Assembly: GCA_029931535.1 (NCBI GenBank)
Contig: JAQPZY010001664.1
Span: 4,556,501-4,620,500 of the forward strand
Source of the DNA: Margaritifera margaritifera
Taxonomy: Eukaryota > Mollusca > Bivalvia > Unionida > Margaritiferidae
DNA length: 64,000 nt
Reading direction: 5' to 3'
Shown: piece after piece, positions 10,290-22,844 of the stretch
Layout: each line of letters opens with the position of its first letter
How positions within the stretch are numbered: the first letter of the stretch is position 1
Notes under the pieces: generated by a model
What the model was told of the DNA's origin: nothing
Databases searched by the model: none
What the model saw: only the letters and a program-made list of their open reading frames with translations
Translations under genes and position numbers: made by a program

Positions 10290-11225
10290 AGATTTTAGTG
10301 TCTTTGTACTAATGTGATGTTAGTCACGGCAATAATTAATTAAGACAACTATATCGTTTAAACACCAATGGATTTCAAAAATGCTGTCTTCATTTCGATA
10401 ATTATGACTGCGTCAAGCATTATACTTGCGCAAAATTTCGAATTGGATTTTGTTAAAAATTGGTCACAAGCTATTTTTCTCTTCCTTGGATTTAGGCGAC
10501 CATTTAAATGAAATAAATCAAGTTAGGGTTCAAGATTCTCTCTAGATGGGTTTGCCAGACCATCAAAGGTTGAAAACCAATGGTGCAATGACAGCGGTGT
10601 TTATGGCGGGCCTAAAAGTTATGACCACTCGGACATAGGTTCAACGTAGTAACATTAAAATTATAAGCCACAAGGATTACTATTTTTAGGAGTTAAAAAA
10701 GAAAATTCTATGGAACTGCACAGAACTTGAGTTCATAAGTATTCACGCAAAAATGATAAGTCTGTTGTGTTTGTACGTGATTTAGCACCTGTTATCAAAA
10801 GTAATTTTCATGACTGATTTCTCTGCGAAGATATTTTTTACTTACAGCCTCTTAATTATTGATTTTACATGCACAATACAACACGTGATTGTCGGAGCAA
10901 AGGATAGCAATTTTGTTTTCAGTCTATGAAGTCTTGTAAACAGATAAAATTGCATAGTATTCACCGCAAAGATGAAACAAACTCGCGAATACTTTTATTT
11001 ATTAAGCAGAGATTAAAACAATTCGTCTGTTCAACCTTTGCTATGTTTTTTTTAGCAGGTCTTTACCAACGTTTCATAATATTTATGTATTCCCAGTACA
11101 ATATAAAAGAACAACGTGACTAGATTATACACAATCTTAAAGCACGTTAAATCACTGACTGATAGTGTTGGAATATATTAAAACAAAACAAAATCATCGT
11201 GCTATCCAAGGTAAACATGTCAAAT
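10290..11225. other. Anonymous AT-rich sequence
   Basis: No recognisable gene or repeat. A 65-codon open frame at 10926-11123 has no motif. Confidence 0.4.
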
Positions 11226-11700
11226 TTGCTTACAAACAAGAGTACCATAAATGACACATTGTACGCCCACCCCGTGTTTAATGGTCCTCTATGTAGCCAC
11301 TAGTAGAGTATAGTTGACTCTGGAAATTATTGACCAACGAGTCTCAATAACCTCCACCTTTGGTCAAAGTAAGCGGTCTTGAACAAAATGTAATGTGCAG
11401 AAACCACGATTTTCTTACTAGACTAACCATGACCGTGACCTCTAATCTTCAGACTCCATACTATATAGATTTCTTTATTATTCTCAGTGCAAGTGATCCA
11501 CAAAGTTTGGTCAAGGATTTACTCTAGAAAAATAGTTATTTTGAAAGATCCATTTTTCTTTGAGCCACAATTGCTTTGACCATTTACCTTTTGGTCCCAA
11601 GATAGGCTCCTTTCATACTTGAAGTGCAAGCCCTCCACAAACTTTGGTCAAGGTATGTGGATTAGAACCAAATTTGTTATGCAGAAATGAAGTTTTTGGC
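11226..11700 (+). mobile_element. Family-B tandem array B1, tail missing
   Basis: The head (AGAGTACCATAAATGACACA) matches that of B4 at about 28244. It is followed by ~140-bp monomers containing TGACCGTGACCTC, TTTGACCATTTACC and CCACAAAGTTTGGTCAAGG. The terminal foldback unit seen in B2-B4 is absent. Confidence 0.8.
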
Positions 11701-11766
11701 GTAAAACTAATTTTAATTATGTAATAATTAACTGTTCTCATTGCGTTGCGTTGCTATATCGTTTCC

Positions 11767-11870
11767 TGACGCTAGTCCAGTCCAAGGAGATGATTTCTTT
11801 TCCAATAAGTATTTACAGGTCTAGAATATAAAAAAAACATGATCCCAGTCTGATACCTTAATCAACTTCC
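11767..11870 (-). repeat. Dispersed repeat, inverted copy of 17025-17100
   Basis: GCTAGTCCAGTCCAAGGAGA and GATCCCAGTCTGATACC are the reverse complement of sequence at 17025-17100, next to family-B array B2. Confidence 0.8.
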
Positions 11871-12047
11871 GACAATCGGAATATCGTCCTTCTTTTACTT
11901 GGACCGAGACTGAAAGGACAGCAGAGAGGGGAGTGCAATGGAAATTGGACAATAATATCAGGTATTACACAATTAAAATTAGTTTCACTCCACCCCCGCA
12001 AAAAACCAAACAAACAACACACATAAAAAAAGACAACAAGAATCCCT

Positions 12048-13177
12048 CGAAATAGCTCACGCTCTGTTGGGCGAAAAGAATTTCCAGCAATTCAAGATAA
12101 GATCATTTCTTCCTTTTAACTGTCGAGTATTGAAACCATCTCTGATATTCTTCAGCGATAACAAGATTTTCAAATTAACTGCTGTGGTACACATATTGGA
12201 AGTCAGTTTGAAAACGTTTTCTTTTAGGACAAAGTAGACATCCTTATAAGTCTTTTTGGTGGAAACCTCATGTCATAATCACCATCCATTCAGGGGGAGT
12301 AGTGACAACAAGATTTTTATGACAGTCGTCGGCAGCCATACAGGATGTACGATTGGCACCATTTTCATTTAGGACCAACTAGGTATCATAAGAAATCTAT
12401 AGGTGAAAACCCCATGTTGATATAGCCATCTATTTCGAGAGGAGTAGAGATTAAAATATTTTAAAGATATCTTTTTCCATTCAGGAAGAGGAGTAGCAAT
12501 AACAAGATTTTCAAGATGGCTGCTGTGGCGGCTATATTGGACGTCAGATCGGCACCATTTTCATTTAAGACCAACTGGACATTATAATTAGTCTTCTGGT
12601 GAAAACCTTACGTCAATAAGATTTTCTGTCCAAATAGAGTTTATGATAAAAAGTTTTTTTTAAGATGGTTGCCACGGCGGCCATATTGGATGTCAGATCG
12701 GCACCATTTTCATTTAGGACCAACTAGACACCATAAGAAGTCTTTTAGTGAAACCCCATGTCGATATGGTCATCCATTCCGGAGAAGTAGAGATAACAAG
12801 GTTTTCAAGATGGCAGCAGTGGCGGCCATCGTGGACGTCAGATCGGCACCATTTTCATATAGGACCAACTAGACATCATACGAAGCCTTTAGTGAAGACC
12901 CCAAGTTGATATGACCATTCATTCAGGAGAAGTAGCGATAACAAGATTTTCAAGATGGCCACTGTAGCAGCCATATTGGATGTCCTAACAGCACCGTTTT
13001 CATTTAAGACCAACTAGATCATTTGATGAATGTGTGTGTGTAAAGTTTTAAGGCAATCCTCCAAGTGGTTTAGGAGGAGTAGCGATAACCAAGTTATGCT
13101 AATGTACGGACGGACGGACGACGGACGGAAAACAGACCGTCCCATAAGCTTTTCTGGTCTATGGCTAGTAGAGCTAA
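12048..13177 (+). mobile_element. Family-A composite tandem element A2
   Basis: The head is a diverged match to A1 and A4. Monomers spaced about 145 bp each carry CAAGATGGC(N)GCTGTGGCGGCC-like palindromic cores followed by CATATTGGATGTCAGATCGG and TTTAGGACCAACTAGACA. The tail (GTGTGTGTAAAGTTTTAAGG, GGACGGACGG) closes with the foldback at 13147-13175. Confidence 0.9.
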
Positions 13178-13374
13178 TAAAACCACACATTTTAACAGCA
13201 GTAATACACAATGTGCTATTATTGGGGTGTTGAATTTGCCAGCCCAGTGGGAGTCTGATTGGTTAAGATAAGCTGTCAAAGTGAACTTACCATTGCTGTC
13301 AGTTGGGTGCGCGATTGCAAATTGGAGGATGGCTTTGACAACCTGTTGGGTTGATACAATTGGGCTTAATGCAT

Positions 13375-14040
13375 AAATGCCCTCACTCTGGTGCGAGATT
13401 GATTGAAGGTAGAACGACGAGAAGGTGGAGCGAGACCGCTAGAATGACATCATCCAAAGAAGTATGATTCAAAAGGCCCAAGATGCAGCAACAAACCTGA
13501 TCTCATGGGCTTTGATTTTCACGAAAGAAAGATATCTCTCAGTGAGAGATGTATAAGCTCTTTTAATAGTCCGAACAATCCAGCTCAAAATGGTGGCTGC
13601 CGAAATATCAGACGTACATTTGAGAGGAAAAAAAGACGGTTACGACCCTTTTTTCTCTTTTGATTTAAACAGACAGCAATGTAAAGCTCCAACTGTGCAA
13701 AAGAGTCTATCTTGAACATTCTCAACACAGATACGACTGAGACTGGGGATTCCAATACGCACAGGAGCTAATGACGGTAGCCGATTCTTGGCCAGAAACC
13801 CTGGTTGGCAATGAAGAGTGAACGAATCATAGCATCGAACCGTAAGCAACCCTTTTCCACTGATAAGGCATGAATTTCACTCCTTCTCTTCGCCGATACT
13901 AGGAGAGAGATTGTTTTAAGGGTAAGGTTCTCAAAGGAATATTCACTCAAAGGTTCATAAGGAAGTTTAGATAACGACCAAAGAACACAAGAGAGGTTCT
14001 ACCGATGCATTAAAGAGCGAGAGACTGGTCTCAGGGTCTC
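13375..14040 (-). pseudogene. DIRS-like tyrosine recombinase, degenerate
   Basis: Reading the minus strand with frame changes gives ENLTLKTISLLVSAKRRSEI, HALSVEKGCLRFD, then ISAATILSWIVRTIKRAYTS and KAHEIRFVAASWAF. HEIR fits the HxxR catalytic box of tyrosine recombinases, and the following TFSSFYLQSIS is the position of the nucleophilic Tyr region. This is the integrase-replacing enzyme of DIRS/Ngaro-type retroelements. Frameshifts and stops make it inactive. RT sequence of the same element lies upstream on the same strand. Confidence 0.85.
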
Positions 14041-14549
14041 AAAGCACCTGTTCAGTTCTGAAAGATGTGGGTCCCACCCTATAGTGGAGCCCGTAGAGAA
14101 CTCAAAGAGTACTGGAGATGGCTGCTGCATAGCCCTTAATGGTGGATGCTAAGCAATATTTTTCCTCTAGGAGAAAAAGAAGAAAATCTACAACTGTATT
14201 TCAGCTGATTTAGAGAAGAATGCATTTCCTACTGCACCAATTACAGAAAATTCTCCACTATGCGTCGAAAACCTTCGAGTTCGATTGCCTTATAGCCTGA
14301 TCAATGCATTTGGCAACCTTGCTCGAAAACTGGTCATGCTGGTTAGATCGTTTGATATAAGCCAATCATGAAGGTGAGGCAGCATATCCTTCCTCAGTGG
14401 TAATTCCCTGGAATCGTTGAACCACGATCGCTGGGGTCACAGGAAAGCTATGAGAATGAGCCGCGACTTGGAGGTCCTGACTCAGTGGAGAAATGAGGGA
14501 TTATTCTGAAAGGTGGGAAGGCGTAGACGTACATGCAGTCGATCCCACC

Positions 14550-14850
14550 TTAGACTGAAGGCGTCTACCGCTTATTCCCTCTGGTCTGGCACTGGAGAGA
14601 CATAAAAAGTGAGCTTGTTGTTCAACCTCACTGAGAACAAGGCAACTATTGACTTTCCCCACAGATGAAAACCGATATAGACTGGTGTCGAGACCATTCC
14701 GGGAGGACTGCTCGTACCTGTCTGGACAGGATGTCCGCTAGAATATTTCTCTTGCATGGAATCTGACGGACTCTGAAAGTGATATCCGAAGCTGTCCAAC
14801 TGAGGAGATTCTAGACTTTCGTGCGGAGAGAAGGGGCATGTGTGCTCTTT
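14550..14850 (-). pseudogene. DIRS-like RNase H / connecting region
   Basis: Minus-strand translation shows VRQIPCKRNILADILSRQ followed, after a frame change, by NNKLTFYVSPVPDQRE. This is the region just after RNase H in DIRS-type polyproteins. Degenerate; it links the RT (15280-15990) and recombinase (13375-14040) parts in the expected order. Confidence 0.75.
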
Positions 14851-15279
14851 TGGCGTCTGAGGTACGCTACAACGGACGATGTCTTGTGCGGTTGACGCAC
14901 CCTTAAAGTGCTAAAAAAACAACCCATATATCTAGATTGTTGATGTTAAGGGAAGATTCTTTCCGCGACTACAGGCCCTGCAGGACTACCCGCTCGGGGT
15001 TTATGTGAACAAACCAGCTTGAATCTGAGGCGTCGATGTAAAGGAAGGAGTGAGTTTCAGGTGTGAATATCGGAACTCTGGTCAGAAACCAGTCCTGATT
15101 TTTCCACCAACTCAAATGGTGACGATATATGTATCCTAAGGGGATCAATGCAGACGGTAATCATTGGGATGTTAGAGTATTCATTGTGTTAGAGGCAAAA
15201 ACTGGAGAGGCCGCATATGGAGTTTTCCTAGGGAATTAGTCCCTGCCTCATTCATAGTCCCCAGGAGAGAGAAAGTATT

Positions 15280-15990
15280 TGCGAGATTCAGTCGGGAGGA
15301 ACACGAGCTGTCCCTTGACGGATGAGAAAATTTATCGCCACGAAAACAAAATTATGAGAAGGAATCAAATCCGACTTATTCTGGCTGGGGATTAGGCCTA
15401 GACGAGTCACCGTCTTCCAAAAGATAGGCAGATCCTTCAAAAGGGAACGTGTGAGGACTTTGTGCATCAACCAGTCGTCGAAGTACTGGAGGATGGGAAC
15501 CTATACGGACCTTAAATAAGCCACTATTACACCTATCGCCTAGATGAAGGCTCTGGGAGCGGAACCGAGACCGAAAGGAAGAGCCCTAAATTGAAAGATT
15601 TCATGTCCCAGACAAAACCTGCAGGAGTTTCCTGTGGACTGGGAAGATGGGAATGTGAAAATAGGCATCCGGTAGATCTACGGAGCCCGCCCAGTCTTTC
15701 AGCGTGATGTTATTCCTGACTGAGGCTGATGTCTCCATTTTGAAAAGCCCTTCCAGAAGAAACTTCTTAAATGGAGAAAGATCGATGAGTCGAAACGTTC
15801 CCCTTTTCTGAAATCAGGAAGATCTGGAAATAAAATCCAAGATGTGTGTCACCCTCTCGGGAGAGGATGCGACTTCCTAGGGACGATTGCCTCCATCCTT
15901 AGGGAAGGGGGAGAGGTCCATAGGCTTCCTCAACTGGCTCCGACCATCTCGTCGCGAGAAAGACAGGCGGGAAAGAGTTTAAAACTGGGT
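15280..15990 (-). pseudogene. DIRS-like reverse transcriptase, degenerate
   Basis: Minus-strand translation includes IFQFRALPFGLGSAPRAF and the catalytic box YFDDW (codons 15471-15485). Next come LMHKVLTRSLLKDLPIFWKT, LGLIPSQNKSDLIPSHNFVF and GTARVPPD. QF.ALPFGL, Y.DDWL and IPS..I.F are standard for DIRS/Ngaro RT. At least one frameshift and several stops. Confidence 0.88.
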
Positions 15991-16002
15991 CCGATTATTC
16001 TG

Positions 16003-16380
16003 TTAGTTCACCAGCCTAAAACCGTGGACCTTCTGGGCGGGGGATGGGGTCTTTCTTCGCCGGATCAGCCGGGCCAGTACCGCAGCCAAAGACCGGTGTT
16101 GCTGATCGCTCAAGTCTTGCGAAGCCTCTGTAGGGATTAATCCACTGACAAACATTACAACATCAAGCGGGGCGGCCCGGGAAAGACATTTGCTGTGCTC
16201 CAGTGAAACATTGGATGTCTCCACAGCGGCATTACTACGGATCTGGAGTAGTTCGGTAGAGAGTGCCATGGACATCGAGAGCGCGTATCTTAATGTCTTG
16301 GCAACGGACTCCAACAATCTCTGCAACATAACTGGATACAACGATCCATGCTTCACGATATGACCATCCAGTGAGTAACT
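16003..16380 (-). pseudogene. DIRS-like gag-region remnant
   Basis: An open minus-strand stretch immediately upstream of the RT (LLESVAKTLRYALSMSMALS, LIPTEASQDLSDQQHRSLAA) has the position and alpha-helical, Ser/Ala/Leu-rich style of a DIRS gag. There is no specific catalytic motif, so the call depends on context. The 5' part of the open frame (to 16530) is family-A sequence, not gag. Confidence 0.5.
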
Positions 16381-16382
16381 GT

Positions 16383-16567
16383 TTTTCAGGATGGCTTCCG
16401 TGGCAGCCATATTGGATGTGTGAGCAGTACTATTTTTAGGACCAACTAATCCATGGGATGAATTTGTGTGTAAAGTTTCATTGCAATCCTCCAAGTAATA
16501 AAGGAGGAGAAGCAATGGATGACAGATCATTCCATACGCTCTTCTGGTATATGACCAGTAGAGCTAA
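16383..16567 (+). mobile_element. Family-A element A3, one monomer plus tail
   Basis: A single monomer (GGATGGCTTCCGTGGCAGCC, CATATTGGATG) runs into the standard tail and foldback at 16537-16565. The head and other monomers are missing where the DIRS-like element adjoins. Confidence 0.9.
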
Positions 16568-16569
16568 AA

Positions 16570-17024
16570 ACCTTGAAAAGACCTGGAAATTTTTATTTCA
16601 AAAAGTTTGGTAATTCTGTTAAAAAAACAGGTCTACTCAAGCACAGCAAAGACTGTTCTTCACTTGGGTTTCACAACTTGGTCCTGGTGACTTCCCTCCA
16701 CTGGGTAGTGCCAAGGATTCCTCTCTCACAGCAGCTGACAACTTCCTTCCATGTGTCAGTGATCCTACCCTGGCGGAAGCAGGTGATTTCCGTACAAGGG
16801 AAAGAACACAGATCCTCTCTTATGGGAGTTGGCGACTTCCCTATTTATGCAAGGACTGGAGTGAAAATGACACATAGAACACAAAAAAGATACAATTGGG
16901 AGTAGAAATGTCAAGACAACGTAAATGATCAAAATGTTGAGCACCCAAGAGACACGAGAACTGTAGGAAGTCCAAGGAGAAGAAGGACAATATTCCAATT
17001 GTCATAAGTTGGCTATGGTATCAG
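16570..17024. other. Anonymous sequence between A3 and B2
   Basis: A 110-codon plus-strand open frame (16573-16905) and a minus-strand one overlap; neither has a recognisable domain. No confident gene. Confidence 0.35.
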
Positions 17025-17785
17025 ACTGGGATCATGTTTTTAATTCTAGACCTCCAATTACTTTTTGGTGGAGGGAATAATTTCTTTGGACTGGGGACTA
17101 GCACTAAGAAAAGATACATTAATGCAACATAATAATAGCAGGTAATGTTTATTTTCTTTCAGTCACAGTGACCTTGACTGTTGACCTTTTGATCCCCAAA
17201 TGAAAGGCTTCTTTCTTACCCAGCATGTAAGTCATCCACAGCCTTTAGTGAAGGCACACGGTCAATAACTGAATTTTGTGTGCAGAAACCATTTTTCTCT
17301 TTTCAGTCACAATGACCTCAACCTTTGAACTTTTGACCTCAAAATTGATAGGCTTCTTCTTCACCCAAAGTGTAAGCCATCCACAAAATTTAGTCTTGAT
17401 CTGCAATGTAAAAATAATGTTACTGTGCAGAACCCATTTTTTGTTTTGCAGTGGCCTTGACCCCCCCCCATCACAAATCAATAGGCTTCTTTCTCACCTC
17501 GTGTGCACGCCATCCACAAAGTTTAGTCGAGGTAGGTGATGCAGAACTAATATTATTGTGTGGAAACTATTTTTCTTTTTTCAGTCACTGTGACCTTGAT
17601 CTCTGACCTTTTTACATTGAAATCAATAGAGTTCTTCCTTGCCCCAAGTGCAAGCCATCCACAAAGTTTTGTAACTGTAGATGGTAAACAACTTGAGATT
17701 TTTTTGCTGAAATCAAATTGGTAACAGACCGGTGAATGAACATCATAACATAATATGCTCCACCTTATAGCAGAGGAATAAAAAT
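17025..17785 (+). mobile_element. Family-B tandem array B2
   Basis: The dispersed repeat (17025-17100) is followed by about four ~140-bp monomers: CAGTCACAGTGACCTTGACTG, CAATGACCTCAACC, GTGACCTTGATCTCTGACC, each with AGCCATCCACAAA further on. The tail has ACATCATAACATAATATGC and a short foldback around 17755-17780 (CTCCACC/GCAGAG) followed by ATAAAAA. Non-coding. Confidence 0.87.
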
Positions 17786-17789
17786 GAGC

Positions 17790-18200
17790 AATATTTGCAC
17801 ATGTACAAGTCTGCAAAAGACATGTATGTGAGCTGTCATAGCCATGAAACTTCAATTCTGCATTTGAATCTCACATTATAAATTAGAAAATTTTACTTTA
17901 CATTTTATTCTCAAATAATAGAGTAAGAAAATATGAAATTTCAAGATTGTCCTGTAATATGCAACTTTGCATAGCAACAATGTTTTGATGATGTTAAAAA
18001 AGTCTAAGGTATTGTTGTTTTTAACTGGAGATTTGAGTACCTGTTCAATTTATGTTTTATGATCCTTCATGACTATGTTTGAAAAAATCTTGCATTCAAT
18101 GGGTCACTCTTGATCGTTGCAAGCTAAATTTTAACCCAAGATTTCCTACAAGCCTCAAATGCAAATATGTCTGTAGAACAGTAATTCAATAAAAAAAAGA
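17790..18200. other. Anonymous AT-rich sequence
   Basis: No gene or repeat recognised. Confidence 0.4.
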
Positions 18201-18233
18201 ACACAGCATTGTGTATTATTATAGACATTTTAT
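18181..18233 (-). terminator. Candidate minus-strand poly(A) site
   Basis: On the minus strand AATAAA (18233-18228) is followed about 20-35 bases later by TGTGTTCTTTTTTTTATTG, a GU-rich then U-rich downstream element. This is a textbook layout for 3'-end formation of a minus-strand transcript. The only minus-strand gene upstream in the window is FoxO, 15 kb away; assignment to it is speculative. Confidence 0.45.
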
Positions 18234-21200
18234 TGCATTTCTTTCTTTACTACAAATATTCACTGGTCTAAAATAAGCTTTGAATGTATCAGGTGTATCT
18301 TTGATTAGATCTGATTTTCTATGCAGGGTAGAGTCTTTAAAACCAAGTTAATGATACATATTAATAAAAAAAATTAACAGTATTATCAGAACTCTGTCAA
18401 TGACCCTGATAATGTAGTCATCATCCTTCCAAAGTTTATCTCTCTCTCTCTATATATATATATATAATATTCTTGTACAACATAAAATAAATGATAAAGA
18501 CTCTGAAAAAAATCAATTTCACACGGTACAGTTTGGATCAGATATAAATGAAAGTGTGTTCATCTCCAACAATTTTCAACATCACAGTTAGCAGATATAC
18601 ATGTATATATTAACATCAACAGTGTACCCTATCAATGCCTCCATTACAAAAGGGGCTGTTTTTCATACATTTCAGATATTGACAAAATGAACTTGCTTCC
18701 GCTTCCATCTCAACAGCAACTCTGTGAAATGGCAATAGAACTCCAATAATGGCTGGCTGCCTAATGGTAACCGATATTTCAAACTGTTGGTTTTAGGAAC
18801 CAAAATACAATGGTCTTCATCAACAAGCAATTGCTTAAATGAGACAACCTTGTCAGATCTGGCTTTGTAGCTCGAAAAAATGGCAATATCTCCTGCCACT
18901 TTTTTAGTAAAAGCGGGAGGGGTCATCTGTGAGCATTCCAAAGATCTGAAAATTTAGTATCCCTATGGGCCTGAATATTATTCAGGCTACTTTAAATTCA
19001 AAAGGAAAAGGAAAAATATCTATGCAATATGTTTTTTATTTTTAATCAAAGACTTTGCACGCATTGTCTAACTGTACAATACGAACAGTAATTCTATGAA
19101 GACAAATCTCTATTACTTACAATGGCACCTTTATATGCCTACAACGGCAAATACTCTGACCTCTTCATACTGCAGAGATTGAAAAATTGCCTTCACATTA
19201 GCAACATGCACTGAAAAGGTCCCTTTATAGAGCGTTCTAGAATGGTTTGCAAAGACAATTGCAACTGCTGATGAAAAACACGATTTGGTTTGTCAATTAA
19301 TTTCCACCCATAGTGTTGTAACATTTGTAAGCACATTATTGTGAAGAGAACCAATACTATAATGACAACATCTCCTGTTGCCTGGTGGTGAAAGAAGTCT
19401 TTCTACTGGCTGATGGCCAGACAGATTAGACTGGTTGATGCCAACAAGTTCTTCTTATGATATTCAAACTACCTTTGTCACTTATAAAAACCTCTTTAAT
19501 TTAGCAGTTGGAGACAAGTTTGCAGACTATATACATACCTTCAATTCTGACGTATCTTAAAAACAAGTAACATCACACTTTTCAAGAAAATAATGTAGCT
19601 AATAATAACTAGTGTCACCGTATGCACAATCACACAAATCACTTTACTGACATAATGCAGTGAAAACAGCCAATATTTACATGATGCAATGCAAAAACAT
19701 TTCATAATTAACATGATTTGAGCAATTTCAAAACTAACTACACCTCTATATTGCCATTTATCATCTTAACAAGTCAGACTCAAACAAAAACTTGCCTGAC
19801 ATCATATTTTCATGTCAAGACTTTTGTCCCCTAACAGGTATAACCAAGGATATACAAAAAAAAGAAAGAAGAAAAAAGCAAAAGAGCTTGAAGAAACTAA
19901 ACCTACAGTGCATTTGATAGAATAAAAAGGTTAAGAATTTTGTAACATAAAAAGAAAAGTAACATACACAATTACAATTATACAGAGAAGATTACCATAA
20001 CATGCCATATTTGAGGTGAGGATGAAAAACTTTTGATTTTTCCCTGTGCGATCAACAAATTGGAACTAAAGATACTACAAGCATTCATTTTAACTCAATA
20101 AAAATTTTTTTTTCCCAATATGTGATCATGGAGATGTGCAAAAAGAATTTTAGCTAATGAAGCAATCTATATATCCAATTAAATGTTCACACCTGATAAC
20201 TGTAATTACGCTAATGACCAAGCTTGCATCCAGCCAAATGGAGCAGCACCTAAAGTACCCCAATGTGAAAACTATTATTCAAATATGTTTTGAAAAAGGC
20301 AGGACATAAAAACTGCAACTCATGTAGGAATGCCCATTTTCCTGCAAATATTATCCTTGATTACAAGCCAATTTATATTCACCTATTAGGCATCATCTAC
20401 CTTTGAGCTAATCTAGATTCACAGGTGTCAAAGGTGAGTCTTTATTGTTATGTTGATAATTTGAATGAATTACAATTCAATTTAACAATCTGAACAGCTT
20501 GGCAGATTTTCAAAGCAAAAAATGTCAATGTCTTTTTTTTTTTTTTGTATATCAAAAGTAGCAGAGTCTCAGAATGATCTCATGTCAGGTCATTATTTCT
20601 TCCCCAATAAAGCTGAATGCTAACATATCTTCCCTTAATGATTGTAGAGTTATTCCAACTGACTCATCAATTCTGAGTACACTGTATAATATAGAAGCAC
20701 TGGAACATTTTAGTTATTTTAGAGTCTAAATAAAAAAATCAATGATTTTTTTTAAAAAAAATATTCTCAATGTAGTGTAAAATAAGACCTTTCTCAAAGT
20801 TGCAGACATTAACAATTGACAACATTATAATTTCACAAAAACCTACCATTACCATAACCCAATATAAAGCTGCTGGACGTATAGTTCCTTTTGATATGCA
20901 GTACCTATAATGCCACAATAAACCAAATATAACTCGTCATCTTCTTCATGAAGACTAGTAACACTGTTCATACTCATCTTTATACAAGAAATTGTAATAT
21001 GTCACCAGTTTTTACTGCATCATTCAACTGAAATGTTAGGAAGTTTTAATTCTGCCATAATATAAATGTGCCCAATGTCAACAAATTGTCTACGGGTCAT
21101 AATAAATGTCTTTACTTCTTTGCCCTTTTTCAAATTTGACATATAAAAACTCTGCATATGAAGCCTTCATACATATTAATCACAGCTTCAGTATCAGAAG

Positions 21201-22840
21201 AAACTTTTTAAAATAAATGTATGCTGAATTCTATTTCACAAACAGATTCTATGCTTTCCTCACTTTAGAAATTATCCAACATACTAGCAGAAAACAATTA
21301 TATAAAAAAACACATGCCAGTGCTCCAAGAAAATTGTTTTCTGACATAGCCCCTGGGATGGTGACTTTTAAAAAAATCACAAGCCCTGACTCAAATTCCA
21401 CAAGCCCTGACTCCAATTCCATGTGCCCAAAAGGGCCCTATTTTTTTTACTATTATTTGTCACACAATGTTGCAATTACTGTTCTTTAAATATGAAAAGA
21501 AAATTAAAAAATCATATTAAATTGAATTGTGTGGTTTTTTTTTAGATCTCAAAATATTTCATGTAAGGCACTGTTTTCCTCCGGGTCCTGATGTCTATCA
21601 TTGTCCAACTGCTCTGTCAATGTTCTCCTTACTCAATGGATCAGCAGTGTTGATGTTCATTAGCATCGGAAGCATGTCTTGCATTATACAGTTTCTCTTT
21701 ACACGTTTGTTTTTGTTCATAGGTGCCGCTTAATATGTTTAACCAGTGTTGCATTACTTACTCAAGTGTTTCTGCCAAAATAATTTTTGGGTTGGTCTTT
21801 CCTTTTTATCTCACCTGTGCCAAAGGTCAGACGATTTTTAATCAAAGACTCAAAAGCCATCATGGACCACCTTTGAAATCTTTATTACTTATAACACCTC
21901 AAAAAACATCCTGCATTTGGCCTAAACTCTCCAGATTACGACAATAAGGTAATCAATTAACAGCTTGTTATGTACATGTTGGTCTTAATCCATTTACACA
22001 GCCACGCATAATTGCACTAGATGCAACCACTACTGGAACAGTTCTGGACCCCACTAGACTGGTTCTGGCTGGTTTCTGTAATGCGTGGATAGAACACATA
22101 CAAATACCATTTTTTTCTTTCTTTCTTTTTTAAATTTTTAAAAAAATCTTAATTTTCGAAAGCGGTAGATTTCCACTATAAAACACAATGTGCTGTAGAC
22201 AGCCTTAAAAATGGTATTTTTTGTCCTACTGCCAGTAGAGTTATATGTATGTTAATGCCAAGTGAGCACTGATTATAGGTAACCCAGGCAATCTGTTTCC
22301 CATTCATAGGTCACATGCTTCGCTTTGTACACAAAGTTTACAGTTTCGATAGAAGTACGGTAAGTAGACAATCTTCATAAGGGTAAGAGGCATACATGGG
22401 GATAAATATTAATAATTTACTAGTCTTTTAACAACTTGAAAATAAAATTCCACATTTTGTCAGTGCGATCTAAGTTTTCTCAGGCAAATTAGATTTTTTT
22501 CCTTCAACAAGCCAGATGGGCACTTCACTTAGAATACTGGAGGGGCCTGATCTGCAATTAGAGGGGCACAGTCCATCAGGCTATCAGATTTTTTGAGCAC
22601 TGCATTCAAGAACATGATTGAGAGATTCAGGTGGTCAGTATTAGTATGCATGGAATCTGCAGAGGCAAGAAAAAGCTTGTATACATGTTAAGGTTCTACA
22701 TAATACTGAACAGCATTTTTATACTATACGAATCAATGTTTTAGAAACAAATATTGTTAATACTCAACAGCTCAGAATTAAACCTCCAGGAACAAGAGTA
22801 ACATAACTGGTACAATTGCACCTACCACGCTTTAATAGTA
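18234..22840. other. Unique AT-rich, gene-free region
   Basis: Long stretch without matches to the repeat families elsewhere in the window and without convincing coding. The 89-codon minus open frame at 18672-18941 and plus frames at 21217-21947 show no motifs. A short TC/TA microsatellite lies at about 18438-18468. Could be long 3' UTR on the minus strand or ordinary intergenic DNA. Confidence 0.45.
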
Positions 22841-22844
22841 CTGC

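Noticed and set aside
16381..16530. N-terminal part of a 175-codon frame as DIRS gag
   Set aside because: This part is translated family-A tail and monomer sequence; only 16003-16380 may be gag-derived.
18672..18941. 89-codon minus-strand frame as a small gene or exon
   Set aside because: No recognised domain and no clear splice sites; could be checked by RNA data but is not supportable from sequence.
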